A model generated the notes under the pieces. It saw nothing but the letters and a program-made list of their open reading frames with translations, was not told where the DNA came from and ran no database searches. Shown one piece after another: positions 8,401-13,881 of a stretch of 13,881 nucleotides of DNA. How positions within the stretch are numbered: position 1 is the stretch's first letter; each line of letters starts with the position of its first letter. The translations under genes and the position numbers were made by a program. The DNA comes from Candidatus Nanohaloarchaea archaeon. GTDB lineage: Archaea; EX4484-52; GLR71. Where the stretch lies: assembly GCA_030671745.1 (NCBI GenBank), contig DAOVHT010000020.1:1-13881 (forward strand), read 5' to 3'.

Positions 8401-10845
8401 TTGTCTGATGTCGTATCAACCCCTATAACAAGCAGCACCGCGACCTACACATTCTACGCAAACACAGAGCGGGGCGAAAAAGATTACAGCCTCATAATAA
8501 AGAATAACAACGGCGGAACATTAAGTGATGTCGACATGAGATTCTCATCATTGAATTTCACAGACGGAAATGAGAATATAACAATCGCAATCACAAACGG
8601 AACAGATGGCGTCACAGTCTCCGGCAACAACGCATCTTTCGGTGATATAACAGAAAAGACAAACAAGTCACTGATCCTGACATTCAACGTCTCAAACCAC
8701 ACAGAAGGAACATATTCAACAACATTCAATGTGACAACATCAAACGGCGAACCTATAGAGAACTATTCAGTCACACTTCAATTGATTATAACCGACACCC
8801 TTGACACAAAGATGACTCATTCATCCGTTGAGAAACTTTATCCTGCAAACACAACAACTTTTGAGATGGATGTGTCTTACCGAGACGGAACACCTGTCAC
8901 CGGGATGAACTCATCAAACATAACAGCACTTACAATAAAAGATAGTTTATCAAACAGCATATTATTGTCATCATCACTGAACAATTTCACAGAGACTGCA
9001 ACACCCGGGACCTATCTTTTAAACATCACCCTGCCATCAAACATGGTCGGTGGTAATCTAAAATTAGATACAACAGTAACCTCTGGGAACTATTCAGCAA
9101 CACAGACCGAAGACATCATTGTATACGCACCTTATCTTTCAACACCTGTCTGGACATCCGGTAAAACTCCAATAAATATAAATATAGATACATTCGGCAC
9201 AGGATATGACACTTATGAGATATCCATCGCAAATAACGGTCTTGAAGACATTACTGTCGATGCAACCCTTACAGTATGTAGTGAGACCTATCTTGACATT
9301 ACAAGTACAGATCATACAAAATCACTTACAATCCCTGCCGGAGGTTCTGACATAGAAAGTTGGACTGTAGATCCAAAAGCGAACAAGACAGACTGCACAG
9401 TCACAGTTACAGTCACCGGTGGAAAATTCTGGTTCAATGCAACCACATCATCAATATTTAAGATGATAGATCTTACAACCGCATCAACAGTCACACCTCC
9501 CGCAGATGATGATGATGATGAATCAACAAGTGATCCATCTACAACCTCACTATCAACCTGTGATGTAAGCGCTTGCGACTATGATGAGGCCTGCGTAGAT
9601 GGTGCATGCAAATTCATTTCATGTGATGATGGTTATTATTCCGATCACAGATGCATCGAATACATCTACTCGATCGACTTCACATCCGTACCAAAAGATC
9701 TAGAGATCCTACAGGGCAACACCTCCACAATAAAAATCAAGTATAAAAATAACGGGACAAAGATGATCAAAGATTTTGATTTCACGCTTGAGGGTCTTAA
9801 TGAAGATTCATCATATGAAATATTAACAACTTTACCTGACAAGATCCTTGATGACGAACCGCAAGAGATAACGATTATCCTGAACATATCAGATGAAGCA
9901 CCGCCTGGCAGAAGAGATCTGACCATAAATTTCAATTCAGACAAAGTCACAAGTTCAAAGACATTTGTCCTTGCAATCCTCCCCGACGCAGAATCTATAG
10001 CTGAGATTGATGACTGGATGCCGGTATTGGAAGATGATATAGACAACCTAAAGAAACAATTTGACGATATAGAGGACCTTCTTAACGGCACAAATTATAC
10101 TTTCGTAAACGATACATTGAACAGGATAGATATCCTCTATGACGAACTGAAGAACGCAACATTATCAGGAGATTTCCTTGCGACCTATGAGAAAAAGGCA
10201 GAGATTGAAAGGTTGATGGCAGAGGCAAATGCTTTGATGGATGAAACTATATTGAAGCAGGGTGGAACTTTCAGATATATGTTCACTGCATTAATACTGA
10301 TATTGATCGCAATAGGTGCATATCTATTATATGACCAGTCAAATCCGAAAGGCTACCACATATTTGAGAAAGGCAACATGACAAAACTGATGCAGATGCG
10401 TCTGATCCCGTTCATATCGCAAAAAACCTCAAGAGCAGATAACAACTCACCACAAAGGACCACAAACATCCACAGTTACCATCACAAGCCAGCCTTTGAG
10501 GTAAAACTTTTAAGGCTCATCCATATTTTAAAACATAAACTGAATCTGAAGATCGATAAGATGCACAGCCACCAGACAAGACTTTCAAGCGACAGATTCA
10601 CGCGACCGCAGACACACCACACACCCAAACCACATCCAAAATCAACATACACAAATAGTCCAAAAAAGTCTCAGGTAAAGATAACGCCATTGGGTGCCAC
10701 TAATCTTTCACGAAAATCATCAGTGCGACCCGTATCAAAGATGATAAGATCTTTTGAGCAATCAAAGACACGTTGCGGCATATGCGGTAAAGATTTCAAG
10801 ACTAAGTATGAGCTGGAGCTTCACAAGAAGTACAGCCATAGATGA
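5449..10845 (+). CDS. Giant Ig-repeat surface protein with cytoplasmic C2H2 zinc finger
   Basis: 1798 residues, with N-terminal signal/anchor WTFLLFIFASSIIFFSASIS (10-29). Residues about 35-1345 are Thr/Asn/Ser-rich Ig-like repeats of ~100 residues (DxTxPxV...NGTYxxxxxATDxxGNxND pattern), with roughly 100 N-x-S/T sequons by eye count. Then follow an acidic D5 linker (1353-1357), a six-Cys knot (C1371-C1402), a NEW3-like domain (about 1406-1511), a helical stalk (about 1516-1603) and a membrane helix (about 1611-1628). The tail of ~170 residues is basic and His-rich and ends with C1776-x2-C1779-x12-H1792-x4-H1797, a canonical C2H2 finger (CGICGKDF...ELHKKYSH). The ten ectodomain Cys come in even groups (C95/C104, C1277/C1316 and the knot), as expected for disulfides. 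It probably forms a glycosylated cell-surface layer or stalk with an intracellular nucleic-acid- or protein-binding foot. It lies between the MinD-like ATPase and a multi-spanning membrane protein. The start at 5449 precedes the signal. Its promoter is unclear. Confidence 0.85.
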   Translation: MRKYTDIKQWTFLLFIFASSIIFFSASISSLHNIDSTALTISGPSVSNWTASDTTNRYNFTIETNESINRTTIKFNSSFILDNTTLGTSGPDWTCSNTTDTVTCTSPTENATDAISIWFNATSATMTDETVYVWNITTTDLNGSTNSTEITTGVDGKAPQIESENTTATADLNATDSSYVFLTVNVSDSNIASVKINLSSLGDPYSNETDMTKNNTIYYYNLSGNLSLISGLKTLELNLTDSLGHYNDTESIALTISDITKPVVSLTSNQPVNANGTDELIFTATVTDTELNNVTMNLTELGGFGDQQMYNDGATAGDANASDDIWTFNMTVPATFNNGTYDVYVNATDNSSNYNDLEDLSITVVDVTAPYVIDMTATPSTVPANGTETTLTVNVTDIQNISLTDMKEDVFIDLSLVGSSATQNMYDDGGILSGDPYYIISNDTTEDDSIYSWLISIPNTVLSGTYYLNITATDKNGNINDTEYIEINVTDVTIPEAFSVNLSKAQINATGTDTTEITANITDLELDTVYANLSELGGNATQLLTLSSDLYRYTLSVPNSIDNGTYTIIINTTDKSGNYNDSLSIDLNVIDTLAPTITIHLPDNTLSYSNATDLINISTDEPANVTYSIDGGAYISLYNETTNAVDDFPQVNWIENDSHNITVIATDAYGHSTNKTHNFNLRPNLNITDVYLANTSALYTGDTTTINATIATYGFNVSNVTVVFTIDGSPQVPQTYIDLFNTTTSPITIESNFTWNITTSGSHTFSVSVTANNITGESNPDDNTLSNTTFIQDFETNISSELDFGPIAVAGTSTKSVLLTNNAHVNQSAITETITLQKVYNFTSNFTRLETESFYFAVPVNTTAGDITVTLSYNTSLGNITYTEPSVNAPGISELIIDAKTMNQSSLPVNITVTIDLDETQWIGTDFNSSIILENKSSEIFTYNITVPDNVPAGDYVGTLTYTNTNNTITENITFSVSAPELWILSDVVSTPITSSTATYTFYANTERGEKDYSLIIKNNNGGTLSDVDMRFSSLNFTDGNENITIAITNGTDGVTVSGNNASFGDITEKTNKSLILTFNVSNHTEGTYSTTFNVTTSNGEPIENYSVTLQLIITDTLDTKMTHSSVEKLYPANTTTFEMDVSYRDGTPVTGMNSSNITALTIKDSLSNSILLSSSLNNFTETATPGTYLLNITLPSNMVGGNLKLDTTVTSGNYSATQTEDIIVYAPYLSTPVWTSGKTPININIDTFGTGYDTYEISIANNGLEDITVDATLTVCSETYLDITSTDHTKSLTIPAGGSDIESWTVDPKANKTDCTVTVTVTGGKFWFNATTSSIFKMIDLTTASTVTPPADDDDDESTSDPSTTSLSTCDVSACDYDEACVDGACKFISCDDGYYSDHRCIEYIYSIDFTSVPKDLEILQGNTSTIKIKYKNNGTKMIKDFDFTLEGLNEDSSYEILTTLPDKILDDEPQEITIILNISDEAPPGRRDLTINFNSDKVTSSKTFVLAILPDAESIAEIDDWMPVLEDDIDNLKKQFDDIEDLLNGTNYTFVNDTLNRIDILYDELKNATLSGDFLATYEKKAEIERLMAEANALMDETILKQGGTFRYMFTALILILIAIGAYLLYDQSNPKGYHIFEKGNMTKLMQMRLIPFISQKTSRADNNSPQRTTNIHSYHHKPAFEVKLLRLIHILKHKLNLKIDKMHSHQTRLSSDRFTRPQTHHTPKPHPKSTYTNSPKKSQVKITPLGATNLSRKSSVRPVSKMIRSFEQSKTRCGICGKDFKTKYELELHKKYSHR
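9505..9519 (+). repeat. (GAT)5 microsatellite encoding Asp5
   Basis: Five perfect GAT codons encode residues 1353-1357, the acidic linker between the Ig repeats and the Cys knot. Any length change would be in frame and would only alter the linker. Confidence 0.8.
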
Positions 10846-10860
10846 TGATAGTGATGTCTT

Positions 10861-11940
10861 ATGAGATTTGACAGGAACATAATTACATACATGATATCAT
10901 CAATCCTTTTCATGATTCTGATGATGAGTTCAGGTTTTCCTTTCGATGGACTCTTGTCACCGATGAGTTTCATCTCAGAGATATTCGCGGGCACAATAAC
11001 TGACATCAGCTGGTCGTTAGTAATTTTATCCATTCTTATGTTCTGCACATCTTTTGCATTCTTTTCGATCCATACTTATCACGAAAGACATGATAATTCA
11101 ATACTCCTGATCTCAGCAATTATCTCAATAATGATAGTCATATTAAATTCATTCTCAATACCAAGTATAATATTCTCATTAGGTCTTTTTATCGCATATG
11201 CCCAAGTATTGATTTCCATAAGAAAAGAGAAAGAAAAACTGAAGAGACCAAAGATATCAGATATATTGGGTGGCGTCTCATCGAAAGCGCTCACACTACT
11301 GAACATCTCATTAGCTCTTGCAGTATTTATGGTATTGATAGGCAATCCATCTTACGCAGAAGATGAGTTATCATCAATAAGTCAATCTGTGGCAGGTATA
11401 GATATCTCAGACATCGAATCATTGCAGCAGCAGATAATGGACCAGCAGAAGGAAGCGACATATGCGCAGATTGAAGCGATAGAGACATCAGTATTGTATG
11501 GCATCTATGGCGGAACCTCAGACTTGACCACTGCAGAGAAAACAAAATGTTTCAATGCAATAAATGACAGCATGGCAGAGATAGATAAGCAGGCCAAGGC
11601 ATCAATTGATCTGCAGCTGTCCTCAGCCGGCGCATCCCCGATGGATTCGATTGAATCCACACTGAAACTGTTGACATTGTTCAAGCAGTTCTATCCGCAC
11701 ATAACCGCACTTACAATTCTCATGTTGCTGGGGATGCTAAAATTATTCTCGAAAAACATTATAGTGGTTATAGCAACTATCGCAAACACACAATCTGAAC
11801 CGAAAAAAGAAACTCCCGCATCCAAAGATGTGCCTCTCAAAGGGCAGTCAACTTTAAATCAGAATCAATACGCAAACAATCAAGGTCAAGTAAATCAATA
11901 TAATCAAGAAGTTCCCCAAAATTTCAATCCGCAACAGTAA
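10861..11940 (+). CDS. Multi-spanning membrane protein with Gln/Asn-rich tail, unknown function
   Basis: 359 residues. I do not recognise the family. Hydrophobic segments lie at about 7-24, 52-70, 80-97, 102-119, 144-161 and 279-305. A basic loop RKEKEKLKRPK (121-131) suggests a cytoplasmic side between the fourth and fifth. A ~117-residue mostly helical, charged segment (162-278) separates the last two, beginning with SYAEDELSS, which looks like a signal-peptidase-type site and may be an outer domain. The last ~50 residues are cytoplasmic or exposed low complexity (NQNQYANNQGQVNQYNQE). It starts 15 bases after the giant protein, with GTGA (10851-10854) as a plausible ribosome site, so the two are very probably co-translated and may work together. 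The reading frame continues in similar composition past the stop (see findings). Confidence 0.75.
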   Translation: MRFDRNIITYMISSILFMILMMSSGFPFDGLLSPMSFISEIFAGTITDISWSLVILSILMFCTSFAFFSIHTYHERHDNSILLISAIISIMIVILNSFSIPSIIFSLGLFIAYAQVLISIRKEKEKLKRPKISDILGGVSSKALTLLNISLALAVFMVLIGNPSYAEDELSSISQSVAGIDISDIESLQQQIMDQQKEATYAQIEAIETSVLYGIYGGTSDLTTAEKTKCFNAINDSMAEIDKQAKASIDLQLSSAGASPMDSIESTLKLLTLFKQFYPHITALTILMLLGMLKLFSKNIIVVIATIANTQSEPKKETPASKDVPLKGQSTLNQNQYANNQGQVNQYNQEVPQNFNPQQ

Positions 11941-11973
11941 TACCCAGACAATCCAAATCCTACAGATCAATAT

Positions 11974-11987
11974 AATTGATATCAATT
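11974..11987. promoter_or_regulatory. Perfect palindrome overlapping the TATA/BRE of the thiolation gene
   Basis: AATTGATATCAATT is a 14-base perfect inverted repeat, with its right end overlapping the TATA box (11986-11993) and its body occupying the BRE position. It is well placed to act as an operator for a dimeric repressor. Binding is inference. Confidence 0.4.
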
Positions 11988-11993
11988 TATAAA
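11986..11993 (+). promoter_or_regulatory. TATA box of the tRNA thiolation gene
   Basis: TTTATAAA is centred 27 bases before ATG 12017, and no Shine-Dalgarno is present. The spacing predicts transcription starting at, or within a base of, the ATG, so the mRNA is leaderless. Confidence 0.65.
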
Positions 11994-12016
11994 ATTAGAC
12001 TTATCAATCAATTCTT

Positions 12017-12949
12017 ATGAAATGCTCAAAGTGCGAGAAAAAAGCAGTATATTACAGGAAATTCGAAGGCCAATGGCTCTGCAAGAACCATTTCTCAAAG
12101 ATCGTAGAGCAGAGAGCCCGAAAGACGATACGCACGAACAGTCTTATCGAGCACAATGACCGTATAGCCGTAGGAATATCAGGCGGTAAAGATTCTCTCA
12201 CCATGCTTTATTTTCTGAACAAGATAACAAAAAGACGAAAAGACATTTCCCTTTTCGCAATATTGATAGATGAAGGCATAGATGGATACCGTGAACACGG
12301 CAGAAAGACAGCGATTGACTACTGCGAAAAGTTGGGCGTAACACTTGCCATCGCATCTTTTGAACAGGAATATGGATTGCCTCTTGACAAGATAATTAAG
12401 ATTGGCAAAAAGACTGACAAAGCAGTAAAAGCATGCACATACTGCGGCGTCTTCAGAAGAAAACTGTTGAACGACACGGCACGAGAACTGGGAGCGACCA
12501 AGCTTGCGATCGGCCACAACCTTGATGACGAGGCGCAGGCCATCATGGCGAACAACATAAGGGGTGACCTTATGCGGAGCGCACGACTGGGCGCAAAAGC
12601 CCTGGTCATAGAAGACGAAAGACTGATACCTAGGATAAAGCCGTTAAGGGACATCCCCGAAAAAGAGGTCGCGCTCTTCACCATGATAAACAGCATCCCT
12701 GCCGACTTCGCAGAGTGCCCTTATGCAGAAGAGAGTTTCAGGTGGTCAGTGCGCGACATGATAAACACCATGGAAGAGAAATACCCGGGCACAAAATACT
12801 CGATTGTAAGGACTTTTGACAACCTGCTCCCGACCATAAAAGAGAAGTACACAGGCGGAAAGATCGGCGCATGCAAGAGATGCAAAGAACCCACAAGCAA
12901 TGACTTATGCAAGAGTTGCATATTGCGCGAAAAACTGGGTATTTTATAA
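12017..12949 (+). CDS. ttuA: tRNA 2-thiolation enzyme, TtuA/NcsA (TIGR00269) family
   Basis: 310 residues, of family-typical length. The enzyme adenylates a tRNA uridine and swaps its 2-oxygen for sulfur delivered by a ubiquitin-like carrier. TtuA acts on U54 and NcsA/Ncs6 on U34, and sequence alone does not settle which. An N-terminal zinc site is formed by C3, C6, C22 and H25. The PP-loop is SGGKDS (55-60). The GHNLDDEAQ motif is at 166-174. The three Cys expected for a catalytic [4Fe-4S] cluster are C140, C143 and C234 (ACTYCG and ECPY). A C-terminal zinc site is formed by C286, C289, C298 and C301. All key residues are intact, so it should be active in the cytoplasm. It is transcribed separately from the upstream envelope operon. 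No sulfur-carrier gene is visible here. The symbol is a family label, with ncsA as the alternative. Confidence 0.92.
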   Translation: MKCSKCEKKAVYYRKFEGQWLCKNHFSKIVEQRARKTIRTNSLIEHNDRIAVGISGGKDSLTMLYFLNKITKRRKDISLFAILIDEGIDGYREHGRKTAIDYCEKLGVTLAIASFEQEYGLPLDKIIKIGKKTDKAVKACTYCGVFRRKLLNDTARELGATKLAIGHNLDDEAQAIMANNIRGDLMRSARLGAKALVIEDERLIPRIKPLRDIPEKEVALFTMINSIPADFAECPYAEESFRWSVRDMINTMEEKYPGTKYSIVRTFDNLLPTIKEKYTGGKIGACKRCKEPTSNDLCKSCILREKLGIL

Positions 12950-12960
12950 GTTTAAGACCT

Positions 12961-12979
12961 AATTTATTTTTTTAAAATT
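12961..12979 (+). terminator. T-rich terminator after the thiolation gene
   Basis: A T7 run (12967-12973) lies about 18 bases after the stop codon, flanked by AATTTA and TAAAATT, which can pair weakly. Confidence 0.45.
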
Positions 12980-12990
12980 CAACTAGCCTC

Positions 12991-12998
12991 TATTTAAA
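12991..12998 (+). promoter_or_regulatory. TATA box of the right-edge surface-protein gene
   Basis: TATTTAAA predicts a start near 13020, giving a leader of about 8 bases to ATG 13029. It is too close to the alternative in-frame ATG at 13011, which would begin MIIVSFMKLK. Confidence 0.5.
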
Positions 12999-13028
12999 GT
13001 TAAATGTCCAATGATTATTGTGTCTTTT

Positions 13029-13881
13029 ATGAAATTAAAGATAATATCTATAGTTTTATTGTCACTATTGTTGCTTTTTAATATTAATGTTTCTGCAATT
13101 TCAAACCCTACAATTGATGTTTTTGGGGATATATCAATTGCATTGCCTGATAATTCATCTGTTGCTGCTGGGAATTTTACTATCGATTCTTTAGGGAATG
13201 ATAATTTAACAAATATTACATTTACAGTATCCGGTCTTTCTGGCTTTGGAGTGGTATTTAGTCCTGTCAATCAGTCTAATCTTGGTGTTAATACGTCGCA
13301 GGTGGTGTATGTCAATGTGTCTGTGCCGTTTGCCCAGTCTCCAGGGAATTATATAGGTATCATAAATATAAGTTCTGTAAATGGGGGGTATGATACAGTT
13401 GATATCAATGTCACTGTTGAACCAAGGCGTGAATGGGATGTGACTCCAAAATCATGTCTTAGGTCTGAGAATCCAGATACCGGTACTGTGTGTCTTGTAA
13501 CGCTTAAAAATACCGGGAATGTTCCAATAAACATTACAATAAATCCTGTGATTATTAATTATACTTTTGTAAATGAAACAAATATGACAATCCCTAAAAA
13601 TTCTGTATATGTAATTGAATTTCTTTATAATATCACCAATGTCACTAAGAATTTCTATTTTGAGAATTATACTATCGATGCAACAGAAGTTGATGCAGTT
13701 CCACAATATTATGATTTTAACATAACACTCATCCCTTACATAGTTCCTTTATTCTCTGTAAATCTGAGTGAGGTTGTGGCTCAGCAGGATGCGAGCATTG
13801 AGATTTTTGCAAATATTACGGACAGGTCTACAACAGGTCTAAACTGGACAATGTTGAATGTGACATTGCCGAATGGTACAG
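13029..13881 (+). CDS. Secreted beta-sandwich surface protein, N-terminal part (partial)
   Basis: 284 codons are open to the window edge. It begins MKLKIISIVLLSLLLLFNINVSA, a clear signal peptide with cleavage likely after residue 23. The rest is Asn/Thr/Ile/Val-rich with many N-x-S/T sequons (for example NFT, NLT, NIT, NQS, NVS) and reads as tandem Ig-like/CARDB- or NEW3-like domains. The pattern VCLVTLKNTGNVPINIT around residues 156-172 is typical of such folds, and its Cys probably bonds to the one in PKSCLRS just before. The export and layout resemble the giant surface protein upstream, but the codon use is T-ending (13 of 14 Asp codons are GAT), unlike that gene. A membrane anchor, if present, would lie beyond the window. 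The role is unknown beyond the cell surface. Confidence 0.75.
   Translation, partial: MKLKIISIVLLSLLLLFNINVSAISNPTIDVFGDISIALPDNSSVAAGNFTIDSLGNDNLTNITFTVSGLSGFGVVFSPVNQSNLGVNTSQVVYVNVSVPFAQSPGNYIGIINISSVNGGYDTVDINVTVEPRREWDVTPKSCLRSENPDTGTVCLVTLKNTGNVPINITINPVIINYTFVNETNMTIPKNSVYVIEFLYNITNVTKNFYFENYTIDATEVDAVPQYYDFNITLIPYIVPLFSVNLSEVVAQQDASIEIFANITDRSTTGLNWTMLNVTLPNGT

Noticed and set aside
10333..10845. Possibility that the zinc-finger tail is a frameshift or assembly fusion of a separate small gene
   Set aside because: The frame is open throughout, there is no internal promoter, ribosome site or compositional break, and the membrane helix is followed by ordinary coding sequence in the same codon style.
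10842..10848. ATGATGA resembling a C box of a C/D-box sRNA at the junction of the giant gene and the next gene
   Set aside because: There is no D box (CTGA) at the usual spacing. The motif follows from GAT-rich codons at the gene end.
1..13881. CRISPR arrays, insertion sequences, integrases, tRNA or rRNA genes
   Set aside because: I saw no spaced short direct repeats, terminal inverted repeats with a transposase, or tRNA-like folds. The only long repeats are the in-frame domain copies.

Overview
The window looks archaeal. Several genes are preceded by TTTATA-type TATA boxes about 25-30 bases before the start codon, which gives leaderless or nearly leaderless starts. T-rich tracts serve as terminators. 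The encoded families also fit: a zinc-finger/Fe-S TtuA/NcsA-type tRNA thiolation enzyme, a MinD-type ATPase, and large threonine/asparagine-rich, sequon-packed surface proteins. The base composition is AT-rich but not extreme. The lineage cannot be fixed from sequence alone. The combination of MinD-like ATPase, degenerate LAGLIDADG protein and huge Ig-like surface proteins resembles what I associate with DPANN-type genomes, and that is inference.

Layout. The left edge holds the N-terminal part of a minus-strand glycogen-debranching-like enzyme. It is divergently paired, across a 61-base spacer with one shared TATA-like element, with a plus-strand stand-alone protein of degenerate LAGLIDADG type. 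After a T-rich terminator comes a 200-base leader with several possible, partly competing hairpins. It precedes an 862-residue secreted, C-terminally anchored protein (four copies of a ~99-residue beta domain around cadherin-like domains).

The centre is a probable operon of three genes: a MinD-like ATPase, a giant 1798-residue single-pass surface protein, and a multi-spanning membrane protein with a Gln/Asn-rich tail. The giant protein is the most striking object in the window. About 1600 residues of Ig-like, heavily sequon-bearing ectodomain are followed by a Cys-rich knot, a NEW3-like domain, a helical stalk, one membrane helix and a ~170-residue basic tail that ends in a textbook C2H2 zinc finger. 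Together with the MinD-like ATPase this suggests an envelope structure tied to, or positioned by, something inside the cell. That is a hypothesis.

The right part holds a TtuA/NcsA-type tRNA 2-thiolation enzyme with its own leaderless promoter, overlapped by a 14-base perfect palindrome. It is followed by the start of another secreted beta-rich protein that runs off the right edge. The codon use of that last gene (T-ending) differs from the giant protein but resembles an isolated ~275-base patch inside it.

No rRNA, tRNA, CRISPR array, insertion sequence or integrase was seen.
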